The notes under the pieces: generated by a model
Told to the model about the DNA's origin: nothing
What the model saw: the letters and a program-made list of their open reading frames with translations, nothing else
The model's database searches: none
Origin: Pararhodobacter marinus
Lineage (GTDB): Bacteria > Pseudomonadota > Alphaproteobacteria > Rhodobacterales > Rhodobacteraceae
Reading direction: 5' to 3'
DNA: 64,000 nucleotides
Assembly: GCF_003122215.1 (NCBI RefSeq)
Contig: NZ_QEYD01000006.1
Location: 278,553-342,552 of the forward strand
Position numbers and translations under genes: made by a program
Shown here: one piece after another, positions 32,043 to 40,682 of the stretch
Layout of the letters: each line of letters begins with the position of its first letter
Position numbering within the stretch: the stretch's first letter is position 1

Positions 32043-32164
32043 GTTGCATGAACCCGGCCCGGGCGCTACCCGTCGGGATGTTCGCGACAGGCGGCGCCCG
32101 GGCCACTCCTTCGGCTTTGCCGCGCTTGTTTCGACCTTTGATGCCACGGGATACGACAGCCAGC

Positions 32165-32764
32165 ATGACCTTGTCCCCCAGCACGGGATCCGGTGAGACC
32201 GATCCGGGCGGCCTGAGCGACGACGCGCTCCTGGCCCGCTACGCCGAGGGGGATCCGTCGGCGGCGCGGCTGTTGCTGGACCGGCTGGCGCCGCGCGTCC
32301 TGCGCCTGGCCTACCGGCTGTTGCAGGATCAGGCCGAGGCCGAGGACGTGACGCAAGAGGCGATGCTGCGGCTCTGGCAGATCGCCCCCGACTGGCAGCC
32401 AGGCGGGGCGAAGCCCTCGACCTGGCTGCACCGGGTGGCGGCCAATCTGGCGACCGACCGGCTGCGAAAGCGGCGCGGCGTGGCGCTCGACAGCATCCCC
32501 GAGCCCGATGACCCGTCCCCGGGCGCGGCCGAGGGCATGATCGAGGCCGACCGGCGCATCGCGCTGGACACGGCGCTGGGACAATTGCCCGACCGCCAGC
32601 GGGTCGCCGTGGTGTTGCGCCATCTCGAAGGGTTGACCAATCCCGAGATCGGTGCGGCGATGGGGATCGGGGTCGAGGCGGTCGAAAGCCTGACCGCGCG
32701 CGGAAAACGCCGCCTTGCCCAGCTTCTGGCCGGGCGGCGGGACGAATTGGGGTATGAGCGATGA
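32165..32764 (+). CDS. ECF-type RNA polymerase sigma factor
   Basis: A sigma-70-family protein of about 199 residues containing only region 2 (ALLARYAEGDPSAARLLLDRL through AEDVTQEAMLRLWQ) and region 4 (LPDRQRVAVVLRHLEGLTNPEIGAAMGIGVEAVESLTARGKRRL). That is the layout of extracytoplasmic-function sigma factors. The start is uncertain: in-frame ATGs at 32141 and 32048 have no better ribosome-binding site. Its stop overlaps the next gene (ATGA), which encodes a one-helix membrane protein that may be its anti-sigma partner. Confidence 0.85.
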   Translation: MTLSPSTGSGETDPGGLSDDALLARYAEGDPSAARLLLDRLAPRVLRLAYRLLQDQAEAEDVTQEAMLRLWQIAPDWQPGGAKPSTWLHRVAANLATDRLRKRRGVALDSIPEPDDPSPGAAEGMIEADRRIALDTALGQLPDRQRVAVVLRHLEGLTNPEIGAAMGIGVEAVESLTARGKRRLAQLLAGRRDELGYER

Positions 32765-33201
32765 GTGATGATCGAAACCGGGAAGACCGGGATCCGTTCG
32801 ACGCGCGGGCCGACGCGCCCGCGGACGCGGCGCTCGATGCGCTGTTTGCCGAAGCGCGCGATGCGGCAGCCGGGCCTTTGCCCGTCACGTTGCGCGAGGC
32901 TTTGCTGGCCGATGCCCGCCGGGTGCAGCCGCTGCCCGTCCGCGTATCGTGGGGCGCCCGGATCCGGGCGCTGCTGGCCGATTTCGGCGGCGCGCCGTCG
33001 CTTGCCGGAGTGGGCGCCGCGGGTCTGGCAGGGCTCTGGATCGGCATTGCCGCGCCGGGGCCGACCGCGGATCTGGTCAGTTCGTTCTGGCAGGGGGCGT
33101 CCGGTGTCGCGCCGGGCGTCGCCGCATGGACTTCCGAGGGGACGGTATTGGATTATACCGGCGCCGAGCTTTTGACGCTGCTCGACAGCGAAACGGATTG
33201 A
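32761..33201 (+). CDS. Single-helix membrane protein, possible anti-sigma factor
   Basis: A 146-residue protein with an acidic N-terminal cytoplasmic part, one hydrophobic segment at about 80-100 (LAGVGAAGLAGLWIGIAAPG) and a short periplasmic tail. It starts inside the stop codon of the ECF sigma gene (ATGA overlap) and ends seven bases before the metal-sensor-like gene. I see no zinc-binding anti-sigma motif (HxxxCxxC). Its coupling to the sigma gene makes it the best anti-sigma candidate, but this is inference from position and topology only. Confidence 0.6.
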   Translation: MSDDRNREDRDPFDARADAPADAALDALFAEARDAAAGPLPVTLREALLADARRVQPLPVRVSWGARIRALLADFGGAPSLAGVGAAGLAGLWIGIAAPGPTADLVSSFWQGASGVAPGVAAWTSEGTVLDYTGAELLTLLDSETD

Positions 33202-33208
33202 GACCGCG

Positions 33209-33730
33209 ATGAGTGACCCGCAAAACCCCACGCCCCGCCCGCCGCGACCCGATCGTCGGCTGCGCCGCCTGCGTCTGGCGCTGATCGCGTCGGTGATGGT
33301 CAACGTTCTGGTGATCGGCGTTCTGGTGGGCGGCGCGATCCGCCACAAACCCTTTTCGCCGCCGCCGGGGCAGGTGGACATGCGCGCGATGTGGCGCGCG
33401 ATGCCCGACGAGATGCGCCGCGAGATGCGGGCTTTCGTGCGGGAACGGGGCGGCGGCGAGCGGCTGAGCCGCGAGGAACGCCGCGCGCGGGCCCGCGAGG
33501 TCAATGACCGCCTGCTGACCGCCCTGCGCAGCGAGCCCTTCGATGCGGACGCCTTCGTCGCGCTGCTCGAGGGCGATCGGGCGATGATCGAACAGCGCCT
33601 CGGAGCCGCGAACGAAGCCTTCACGCGTCAGCTTGCGGCGATGAGCCCGGCGCAGCGGCGCGCGATGGCCGACCGCCTGGCCGAGGACTGGGACGAAGAA
33701 GACGGCGAACGCCGGGGCCACGACGACTGA
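33209..33730 (+). CDS. Periplasmic heavy-metal-sensor-like protein (Spy/CnrX type)
   Basis: A 173-residue protein with one N-terminal transmembrane helix (about 22-45, LRLALIASVMVNVLVIGVLVGG) and a helical periplasmic domain rich in arginine and glutamate with LxxR-type repeats (MPDEMRREMRAFVRERGG; MSPAQRRAMADRLAEDW). This is the pattern of the PF13801 'heavy-metal resistance' family that includes CnrX and Spy/CpxP-like sensors. In the Cupriavidus CnrYXH system such a protein senses metal and controls an anti-sigma/ECF pair; the gene order here is compatible with that. Confidence 0.72.
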   Translation: MSDPQNPTPRPPRPDRRLRRLRLALIASVMVNVLVIGVLVGGAIRHKPFSPPPGQVDMRAMWRAMPDEMRREMRAFVRERGGGERLSREERRARAREVNDRLLTALRSEPFDADAFVALLEGDRAMIEQRLGAANEAFTRQLAAMSPAQRRAMADRLAEDWDEEDGERRGHDD

Positions 33731-33769
33731 ACCCGGGCGAGGGGCGGCGGGTGCCCCGCCAAGCCAGCC

Positions 33770-35158
33770 CTAAGCCGCGCTGCCGATCGTCACCTGGTTG
33801 CGCCCGTCGGTCTTGGCGGCCAACAGCGCGGCATCCGCCCTCGCCAGCGTCTCGCGTCCGATTTCGCCGTCGTCATGGACGGACAAGGCCGGACCCATGG
33901 CCAGCCCAACCGAGATCGTCACTTCCACCGGTTCGTGCGCGTCGCCCAGCACCACCGGGGCAGCGCCCACCGCGCGGCATAGCCGCTCAGCCGTGCGCGA
34001 GGCACTGTCGATCGTCACGTCGGGCAGGACGACCAGGAATTCCTCGCCGCCGATCCGCGCGATCAGGTCGCTGGGGCGCAGGTTCTCGCGCAGGCGCTGG
34101 GCGAGCGTTTCCAGCACCCGGTCGCCCGCCGCGTGGCCCAAGGTGTCGTTCACCGTCTTGAAGCGGTCGAGATCGAGCACCATCACCGCGAACCGTGTGC
34201 CGTTCAGGCGCGCCCGGTTGGCCAGCCGGTCGAGATAGGACAGCGCATAGCGGCGGTTATAGAGCCCCGTCAGCGCATCGGTCACCGCCAGCCTCAGCCC
34301 GTCGCTGACCGCGCGGCGCAGCTTGTCCGCGCGCTGCTTGCGGCTCACATGCATCGCGATCCTGAGCGCGGTTTCCTGCGGATCGAACGGGTCGCTCAAC
34401 AGATCGGTCGCGCCGAAATCCAGCGCCATCGCCGCCGCGTCGGGATCGGCGCGCTGCAACACGAAGGCAATGGCCGCGTGGCGGCTGGCAGGGCGCGCGC
34501 GCAGATCTGCGATCAGCCTCTGCCCCGAACCGAACGAACCAAGCGTCTCGGCGATCAGGTACAGATCGGGGGCCAGGCCGTCGAGCGCGGGCGAAAGCGC
34601 CTCGCTGGGGGACAGGATGTCCATCCGCGCGCTCACATGCGGCGCCAGCGCGTCCCGCCAGCGCCCGGCTGTGGCTGTATCGGCGGCGATCAGGCTGACC
34701 CTGCCGGGCCGGGTGAACGGCGTCTCCCCTTCGGACAGGTCGAATTCGCCCCAGGTTTCCAGCCGCAGCTGCATCTCCGTTTCGTTCTGGCGCGCGCGCA
34801 GGATCGAGCGGATCCGCGCCAGCAGCACGACGTCGTTCAAGGGCTTCGTCAGATACTCGTCCGCGCCTGCCTCCAGCGCGGCAAGGCGGCTGACCCGATC
34901 GGACGCGGCAGTAATCATCACGATCGGGATATGGCGCGTCGCCGGATCGGCCCGCACTCGGCGGCAGATCTCGATCCCCGGAACGTCCGGCAGGACCATG
35001 TCCAGCAGGATCAGCTTCGGCTGCTTCTCACGTGCAAGGCGCAGCGCCTCGGCGCCGGTCGAGGCCTGGAGCGTCTGGTAACAGGCCGCGTTCAGCTTGA
35101 CCTTGAGGATGATCCTGTTCGTCGCCAGATCATCAACAATGAGAATGCTTTCGTTCAT
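33770..35158 (-). CDS. pleD: PleD-like response regulator with diguanylate cyclase domain
   Basis: A 462-residue REC-REC-GGDEF protein. The first receiver (about 1-120) has the phosphoacceptor aspartate in LILLDMVLPDVPG and the lysine in YLTKPLN. The second (about 150-275) is degenerate. The C-terminal GGDEF domain (about 290-460) has an intact active site GGEEF and an RxxD inhibitory site (RPSD) five residues before it. It should make c-di-GMP when phosphorylated and be feedback-inhibited by the product. Length and order match Caulobacter PleD. No histidine kinase is adjacent. A TTAACC half-site lies at 35175-35180 just upstream of the start. Confidence 0.92.
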   Translation of the reverse strand: MNESILIVDDLATNRIILKVKLNAACYQTLQASTGAEALRLAREKQPKLILLDMVLPDVPGIEICRRVRADPATRHIPIVMITAASDRVSRLAALEAGADEYLTKPLNDVVLLARIRSILRARQNETEMQLRLETWGEFDLSEGETPFTRPGRVSLIAADTATAGRWRDALAPHVSARMDILSPSEALSPALDGLAPDLYLIAETLGSFGSGQRLIADLRARPASRHAAIAFVLQRADPDAAAMALDFGATDLLSDPFDPQETALRIAMHVSRKQRADKLRRAVSDGLRLAVTDALTGLYNRRYALSYLDRLANRARLNGTRFAVMVLDLDRFKTVNDTLGHAAGDRVLETLAQRLRENLRPSDLIARIGGEEFLVVLPDVTIDSASRTAERLCRAVGAAPVVLGDAHEPVEVTISVGLAMGPALSVHDDGEIGRETLARADAALLAAKTDGRNQVTIGSAA

Positions 35159-35323
35159 CGTGTTTACCGCTCATTTAACCGGGCTTCTTATGGCTCTTTT
35201 GGGCATTCGCGGGCGACGGGATGTCTGACGGGTTTTCAGTTGAACCCGATCTCTTGCGAACGCTACTCAGACTGCGCATTGAATGGTTAACGAAACCTTT
35301 CAAAATCGGGGAGACGCCGGAGA

Positions 35324-35608
35324 ATGTTGTCATCGCAAGAGGCCGCGGAAGCCTTCGCCGCCCGCATTCTGGGCTGGCTGGCCGAAGATCATGCGCGGAT
35401 TTCCGCTTTTCTGGCCTGGTCGGGCGAATCGCCGGCGCATCTGCGCGAGCGGTTGAACGACCCCGCCTTCCTGCTTGCGGTGATCGAATTCCTGATGAGC
35501 GACGAGCGCCAGCTGCTCGACGCCTGCGCCGATCTGGGGGTTCCGCCCGAAACCCCCGGACAGGCGCGCGCGGCCCTGCCGGGCGGCGAGCAGGTGCACT
35601 GGACATGA
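35324..35608 (+). CDS. DUF3572 family protein
   Basis: A 94-residue alpha-helical protein. Recognisable stretches are EAFAARILGWLAED, FLAWSGESPAHLRERL and FLLAVIEFLMSDERQLLDAC, typical of the small DUF3572 family found in alphaproteobacteria. No catalytic motif or membrane segment is visible. The stop codon overlaps the start of the HAD phosphatase gene, so they are translationally coupled. GGGGAGA lies upstream of the ATG. Function unknown. Confidence 0.8.
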   Translation: MLSSQEAAEAFAARILGWLAEDHARISAFLAWSGESPAHLRERLNDPAFLLAVIEFLMSDERQLLDACADLGVPPETPGQARAALPGGEQVHWT

Positions 35609-36297
35609 GCTTTCAGGGCCTGCGCGGGATCCTCTTCGACAAGGACGGCACGCTGTTCGACTTTCAGGCGACCTGGGGCAACTGGGCGCGCGAGCTTCTG
35701 CGCCGGATCGCCGGGGCCGAGACCGGGCGCGCGCGCTCCATGGCCGAGGCGCTGCGCTTCGATTTGCAGACCGGGCGTTTCCACGCGGATTCGCCCGTGA
35801 TCGCAGGGACCGGCGACGAGGTGGTCGGCCTTCTCGCCCCCTATGCCCGGATGAGCCGCGCGGCGTTGTCCGAGCTGGTCGCCGGCGAAGCGGCTCGGGC
35901 GCCGCTTGCCCCCGCCGTGCCGCTGCGCCCGCTTCTGACGCGGTTGCGGGCGGCGGGGTTGCGGCTGGGGGTCGCGACCAATGATTACGAGGCCGTGGCC
36001 CGCCGCCATCTCGCCGCCGAGGCGGATCTCTTCGACGTAATCGCGGGGTTCGATTCCGGCCATGGCGGAAAACCCGCGCCGGGCATGTTGCTGGCCTTTG
36101 CCGAGAAATGCGGCCTCAGGCCGGACGAGATCCTGATGGTCGGCGATTCGCGCCATGACCTGCAGGCCGGGCGCGCGGCGGGGATGCGGACGCTGGCGGT
36201 GCTGACGGGCGTTGCGACCGAGGCCGATCTTGATGATCTGGCCGACGCGGTGCGCCCGGATATCGGCCATCTGCCCACGCTTTTGTCGCTCGACTGA
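35605..36297 (+). CDS. HAD-superfamily phosphatase, phosphoglycolate-phosphatase-like
   Basis: A 230-residue haloacid dehalogenase-type hydrolase. Motif I is FDKDGTLFD (nucleophile D and acid/base D), motif II the threonine/serine in LGVATNDYEA, motif III the lysine in GGKPAPGMLLAF, and motif IV the acidic pair in MVGDSRHDLQAGRAAGM. The helical cap between motifs I and II fits the Gph/PGP group, but the substrate could be any small phosphomonoester. The ATG at 35605 overlaps the DUF3572 stop. Confidence 0.83.
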   Translation: MSFQGLRGILFDKDGTLFDFQATWGNWARELLRRIAGAETGRARSMAEALRFDLQTGRFHADSPVIAGTGDEVVGLLAPYARMSRAALSELVAGEAARAPLAPAVPLRPLLTRLRAAGLRLGVATNDYEAVARRHLAAEADLFDVIAGFDSGHGGKPAPGMLLAFAEKCGLRPDEILMVGDSRHDLQAGRAAGMRTLAVLTGVATEADLDDLADAVRPDIGHLPTLLSLD

Positions 36298-36393
36298 GAG
36301 AAACCCCGGTGGCGCGGGCGCTAGCCGGCTGCGTTTGCGATTTGTTAGAAGTTTGCCATCACGCTCGGGGCAACGGCTCCACGGGCGGCGGCA

Positions 36394-37020
36394 ATGCACG
36401 GATTGATCAACAAGGCCTTGCAGACCTTTCTCTGCGATTCGTTCGGGCGCGCAACCTGGGATGACGTTCTCGCCCGCGCGGGGCTGCGCCACCGCCTCGA
36501 TCCCGACGGGTTCGAGGCGATGAATATTTATGACGACCGCTGGACGCAGGAAATCCTGGCCGCCGCCGGCGAAACCCTGCGCCGACCACAGGAATCGCTG
36601 CTCGAGGACCTCGGGACCTATCTTGTCTCAAGCGAACGGATGGAAAACCTGCGCCGGCTCTTGCGCTTCGGCGGCGTGACCTTCACCGATTTCCTCTATT
36701 CGCTCGATGAATTGCAGGGCCGCAGCGCTCTTGCGGTGCCCGATCTCGACATGCCGGTCCTGTCGATTTCCTGCACCGCCGAAGACAGTTTCGCCCTGAC
36801 CTGCGGGCCGGGTTGGCCAGGGCTGGGGCATGTCATGCTGGGCGTCCTGCGTGCCATGGCCGATGATTACGGCGTGCTGGCTGTTCTCGACCATTGCGAC
36901 ACGCAGGGCTGCACCTGCCCGACGGGGGACCGGACCTGTTTCGAGATCATCACGATCCGGGTCCACGATCCGGCGCATCAGGCAGCCCGCCAATTCGATC
37001 TGGCAACGGAACTTCTGTGA
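36394..37020 (+). CDS. H-NOX (heme-NO-binding) domain protein lacking the heme-ligand histidine
   Basis: A 208-residue stand-alone H-NOX fold protein (start MHGLINKALQTF; core RFGGVTFTDFLYSLDEL). In heme-bearing H-NOX proteins the segment after this core carries the proximal histidine (DEVH or similar) and then a Y-x-S-x-R heme-propionate motif. Here the histidine position is Q108 (DELQ), and no YxSxR can be found in the corresponding region. Six cysteines are present (C127, C137, C168, C173, C175, C182), four of them clustered. A zinc-cysteine site used for redox sensing is known in V. cholerae H-NOX, and this protein may have kept only that function. It is coupled (TGATG) to a diguanylate cyclase. 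Confidence 0.82.
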   Translation: MHGLINKALQTFLCDSFGRATWDDVLARAGLRHRLDPDGFEAMNIYDDRWTQEILAAAGETLRRPQESLLEDLGTYLVSSERMENLRRLLRFGGVTFTDFLYSLDELQGRSALAVPDLDMPVLSISCTAEDSFALTCGPGWPGLGHVMLGVLRAMADDYGVLAVLDHCDTQGCTCPTGDRTCFEIITIRVHDPAHQAARQFDLATELL

Positions 37021-38069
37021 TGGACGGGGACCTGCGGCCCTCCGGGTTCACGCTCACGCCGGACGCTTTGGGCCGGCTGATGCCGGTTTTCCTGTCGCTC
37101 GATGCGTCCTGCCGCCTGGCCGAGGCCGGGCCGACACTGGCCAAGCTTCTGGGCCCCGCCGCGATGGGCAAACGCATCGACGAGGTCTTCTTCCTGCGCC
37201 ACAGCCCGCGCGAGGTGACGCGCGCCGCGCTTCTGCGCCGGCCCAGCCTGTTGCTGACCCTGCGCGCCTCGCCCCATACCACGTTCAAGGGGGTGCCCGT
37301 TCCGGTCGCGGGTAATGGCGGAGTGCTGATCAACCTGTCCTTTGGCGTCGGGCTGCGCGAGGCGGTGCGCGACCACGGCCTTTCGGCCGCTGATTTCGCG
37401 GGCACCGATCTGGCCATCGAACTCCTCTATCTCTTCGAAGCGAAAACCGCCGTCATGGGCGAGCTGCGGCGCATGGCCGACCGGCTGAAAACGGCCAAGG
37501 CCCGGGCCGAGATCCAGGCCTACACCGACCCGCTGACCGGGCTGGGCAACCGCCGCGCGATGGAGGACGCACTTGCGCGGCTGCTGGCGGCGGGGACGGG
37601 GTTCACCCTTCTGCATGCCGATCTCGATTTCTTCAAACAGGTCAACGATACGATGGGCCACGCCGCGGGCGATCATGTGCTGCGCGCCACCGCCGCGATC
37701 CTGCGCAACGCGGTGCGCGCCGGGGACAGCGTGTCGCGGGTCGGCGGGGACGAATTCGTCCTGCTGATCGCCGGGGCGACAAGCGCCGCGTCGCTCGTGC
37801 GGCTGGGCCGGGACATCTTCGGCAAAATGGCCCGGCCGATCACTTTCGCAGGCCGCAATTGTCCGGTCGCGATGTCGATCGGTGCGGCGATCGTGCCCGC
37901 GGGCCGGCCGATCCGCGGCGACACGGCGCTTGCCCGCGCGGATGTCGCGCTCTACGCCTCGAAGCATTCCGGACGCTCGCGGCTGACCTTGTGGGTCTCC
38001 GATAGCGAAACGCGCGAACTTGTCGCGGGACCGCAACAACGTGCTACCGAGCGTCGGCAGTCCCGGTGA
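37020..38069 (+). CDS. Diguanylate cyclase with HNOBA-like N-terminal domain
   Basis: A 349-residue cytoplasmic protein. Residues about 10-140 resemble the heme-NO-binding-associated (HNOBA, PAS-like) domain (LMPVFLSLDASCRLAEAGPTL). A short coiled-coil linker (about 145-175) leads to a GGDEF domain (about 178-335). The active site GGDEF is intact, and an RxxD feedback site (RAGD) sits five residues before it. The first ATG overlaps the H-NOX stop, so the two proteins are made together. In known pairs the H-NOX protein binds and controls the cyclase. The output c-di-GMP could activate the PilZ-bearing cellulose synthase in this window. Confidence 0.87.
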   Translation: MDGDLRPSGFTLTPDALGRLMPVFLSLDASCRLAEAGPTLAKLLGPAAMGKRIDEVFFLRHSPREVTRAALLRRPSLLLTLRASPHTTFKGVPVPVAGNGGVLINLSFGVGLREAVRDHGLSAADFAGTDLAIELLYLFEAKTAVMGELRRMADRLKTAKARAEIQAYTDPLTGLGNRRAMEDALARLLAAGTGFTLLHADLDFFKQVNDTMGHAAGDHVLRATAAILRNAVRAGDSVSRVGGDEFVLLIAGATSAASLVRLGRDIFGKMARPITFAGRNCPVAMSIGAAIVPAGRPIRGDTALARADVALYASKHSGRSRLTLWVSDSETRELVAGPQQRATERRQSR

Positions 38070-39048
38070 CGCCGTGCGCCTTGCTCCGCTCTGGCGACGT
38101 TATTCGGGTACCCCGATCTCGCGGCGCAATCCGCGCAGAAGGGTCCGGGGGAAGGGCCGTCCGGCGCCAAGCCGGCGGAACACTCGTCCCATCTTCGGGG
38201 CGACCGGCTAAGGCCCTGCGGACTGTCGTGACGGCTTTTGCGCGCTGCCGAACGCGGCGCACCGGGGGGCGCAGGATAGGGCGAAATACCGCCTGAGCCG
38301 CCCAACGCGCGGGCAGCGAAGAGGGGGCAGACGGTACCGACACGGCAGGGGAGGGTCCGACATCCTCCGGGGTCGGACTGGCAGGCAACAGGGGGCTGCA
38401 AAGGGGGAGGTACCAAGAACAGGCAACGAGGGCGCGACTCGCACAAAGCCGGGGCGGGGCGACGTCGGCGGGTCACGGGAAAGGCGCTGAGGTCGCAACC
38501 GCTATGCGTTTGGAACGGTGGGGCTCACCGGTCGACGCAGGGCCGGCGCGGCGCAACGGCACCGCTCGCAACGCGCGGTATCTCGCAACCGCCGCGGCAC
38601 GGCCGAAACCCGGCTCGTTTCGGGGTCCGGGTCAGTGGTCTGCCGCACGGAGGCTGGGCGCCTTGTCAGGGTTCTCAGCGCAGGAAACAGCCGCTGCAAG
38701 GGCCGGGACCGAAGGCCTATTGCAACCTGTGCGCGGCGGACGTGTCCCCGTCACGATCCGCGCCATGGAGTTGATGCGCGGAAAACCGGCCAAGGAGGCG
38801 CCTCTCTAAGGTCCGGTCGCATCAATCCCGGGACGCCAGCCGGGATTGCGTGAAGCGGGGTAGAACGGACGACAAAATGCCCAGGATCCGGCTGCCGGTC
38901 ACGATACGCCAAAGCCGCGCGACAATGCCCATGTCACGCAGCGCCCGGGTTCAAGCGCCCCCCAGGCACGGGCCGCATGATGCCGCGCCGGGTCATGCCC
39001 GGCACGCAGACGCCCTGATCCCGGGGATCGGCCCGCCGGCTTCAGGGC
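38070..39048. other. Gene-free stretch of about 1 kb
   Basis: Between the diguanylate cyclase and the convergent dtd gene I see no frame with a ribosome-binding site, recognisable domain or coding-like bias. The longest candidate (38504-38809, 101 residues) has none of these. Structure is present: inverted repeats at 38355-38378 (7-bp GTCCGAC/GTCGGAC) and 38823-38848 (9-bp CAATCCCGG/CCGGGATTG, loop 8), and purine-rich runs. It may be decayed coding DNA, an untranslated RNA or a repeat island. No copy of the 25-kb repeat was found. Confidence 0.55.
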
Positions 39049-39486
39049 TCAGGTCTCGATCCAGATCGTCATCGGCCCGTCATTGACCAGCGACACTGCC
39101 ATTTCCGCACCGAACTCGCCGCGTCCGACGGTCACGCCCTGCGCCGCCAGGTGATCGGCGAACAGCTCGTAAAGCGCGCGCCCCTCGTCGGGTGGGGCTG
39201 CGGCCGAAAAGCCCGGCCGGTTCCCGCGCGAGGTATCGGCGGCCAGCGTGAATTGCGACACGACCAGCGCGCCGCCGCCCACATCCAACAGCGAGCGGTT
39301 GGTCTTGCCGCTTTCGTCGCGGAAGATGCGCAGCTTGGCGATCTTCTCGGCCAGCGCGCGCGCCTTGTCCGGACCGTCCCCCTGCATCGCGCAGATCAGG
39401 ATCATCAGGCCCGGGCCGGTCGCCCCGATCTCGCGCCCCTCGACCGAGACCGAGGCCCCGGTCACCCGTTGCACCAGCGCGCGCAT
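39049..39486 (-). CDS. dtd: D-aminoacyl-tRNA deacylase Dtd
   Basis: A 145-residue proofreading enzyme that hydrolyses D-aminoacyl (and glycyl) esters from tRNA. The two catalytic signatures are [18 protein letters not shown] (SQFTLxA) and [11 protein letters not shown] (the glycine-proline motif). The ATG at 39486 overlaps the stop of the zinc-ribbon gene (TGATG) and gives the normal [13 protein letters not shown] start. It is the last gene of the minus-strand operon running down from 45066; housekeeping dtd is probably carried along by proximity. Confidence 0.95.
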   Translation of the reverse strand: MRALVQRVTGASVSVEGREIGATGPGLMILICAMQGDGPDKARALAEKIAKLRIFRDESGKTNRSLLDVGGGALVVSQFTLAADTSRGNRPGFSAAAPPDEGRALYELFADHLAAQGVTVGRGEFGAEMAVSLVNDGPMTIWIET

Positions 39487-40676
39487 CAGCGGTTCTGGTT
39501 GATCAGCGCGACGCCGACCACCACCACGATCGCCGCCAGAATGGCGAAGGCGATCTTCCATTTCGACCACGGGCGCTCGCCCTGAACCTTGCCGGTCTGG
39601 CCGTTCACCACGAAACGATAGGATTTGCCGCGATACTGATAAGCTGCCATCCAGATCGGCAACAGCACATGCTTGAAACGCTCGTTGTTGTGATCGGTAT
39701 CGACCGAATGGATGCGCTGTTCATCCCCGCCAATCGAGCGCCGCACGTCCTGACGGATCACGTCGTCCATCCGCTTGAGGCCCAGCGTGTGGCCATCGGG
39801 CAGTTCGACCGTGTAGCCCTCGGCGCGGAAGCCGGACAGGAATTGGGGCGTGTAGGGCGCCAGTTCGCCCAGCATCCAGGGTTCGAGCGCGCGCACGTAA
39901 TTGCGCGGCAGCGATTGCGAGGCCATGATCAGCACGTCGCGGAAATCGCGCGCGGTTCGCCCGCTCACGCGTTTCCAGCGGATCTTCCGCACGCGCTCGG
40001 TCGTCTTCTTGCCGTCGCGCATCACCGTGCGGTTTTCGTAATACGCATCGCCGCGCTCGCCGGTATAGCGCGACTTCGTATCGCTGTCGAAAGACCAGTA
40101 GGGCACATACAGACCGTCCAGCCGCGACCCGTCCGAGCGCGCGTATTTCTTCAGCTCGCCGGGCGCGAACCACAGCCGTTTGAGCCATTTGCGCATTTGC
40201 GCATGGGCCTGTCTTTCATCCAGCTTGAAGGGCAGGACGGCGCCGGGCTTGATCTGGCGATGCGTGCCGGTATCCGTGACCACGGGCGAACCGCAGAACG
40301 GGCATTGCGCGGCATGCTGGGCGGGATCGAAATCTACCTGCGCGCCGCAATTGTTGCAGCTCAGCAGGCGGTGCTCCTCGATCGCCTCGGGCGGCAGATG
40401 GTGGGCGAGCGCCTCGCGCAGGTCATAGGTTTCAAGCGCCGCGTCGCGCTCTTGCTCGCTATGCGGGATGTCCTGTTCATGGCCGCAATATTCGCAGGTC
40501 AGGCTGCGCTGACCGGGCGAGAAGCGCAGCTGCGCGCCGCAATTCTCGCAAGGAAAGCGGTGCTCTTCGCTGAGTGCAGACTCGGGGCTTTCGTCCTGCG
40601 GGGGTACCGGCGGGAACGGGGGGGCCGTGGTCGGCGACCCGGGGGGCGGGGGCGGCGTGGCGTCAGAGGGGCACAT
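39486..40676 (-). CDS. Zinc-ribbon membrane protein (TFIIB-type zinc-finger, SPFH-associated)
   Basis: A 396-residue protein. After a proline-rich start come two zinc ribbons, CENCGAQL...CEYCG (about 43-64) and CNNCGAQV...CPFCG (about 107-128). A conserved middle follows ([39 protein letters not shown]), then a region ending [37 protein letters not shown] and a C-terminal transmembrane helix (about 375-393). Homologues are often mislabelled 'primosomal protein N'' because of the zinc ribbons. They commonly lie next to SPFH and TelA-type genes, as here. It is probably a membrane-anchored adaptor; the role is unknown. Confidence 0.78.
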   Translation of the reverse strand: MCPSDATPPPPPGSPTTAPPFPPVPPQDESPESALSEEHRFPCENCGAQLRFSPGQRSLTCEYCGHEQDIPHSEQERDAALETYDLREALAHHLPPEAIEEHRLLSCNNCGAQVDFDPAQHAAQCPFCGSPVVTDTGTHRQIKPGAVLPFKLDERQAHAQMRKWLKRLWFAPGELKKYARSDGSRLDGLYVPYWSFDSDTKSRYTGERGDAYYENRTVMRDGKKTTERVRKIRWKRVSGRTARDFRDVLIMASQSLPRNYVRALEPWMLGELAPYTPQFLSGFRAEGYTVELPDGHTLGLKRMDDVIRQDVRRSIGGDEQRIHSVDTDHNNERFKHVLLPIWMAAYQYRGKSYRFVVNGQTGKVQGERPWSKWKIAFAILAAIVVVVGVALINQNR

Positions 40677-40682
40677 GGCGGC

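Noticed and set aside
38504..38809. 101-codon frame in the gene-free stretch
   Set aside because: No ribosome-binding site, no domain, amino-acid composition driven by GC content, and an equally long frame overlaps it in another phase.
39049..39486. dtd as a functional part of the SPFH/TelA system
   Set aside because: It is a complete housekeeping enzyme and its coupling to the zinc-ribbon gene can be explained by position alone.
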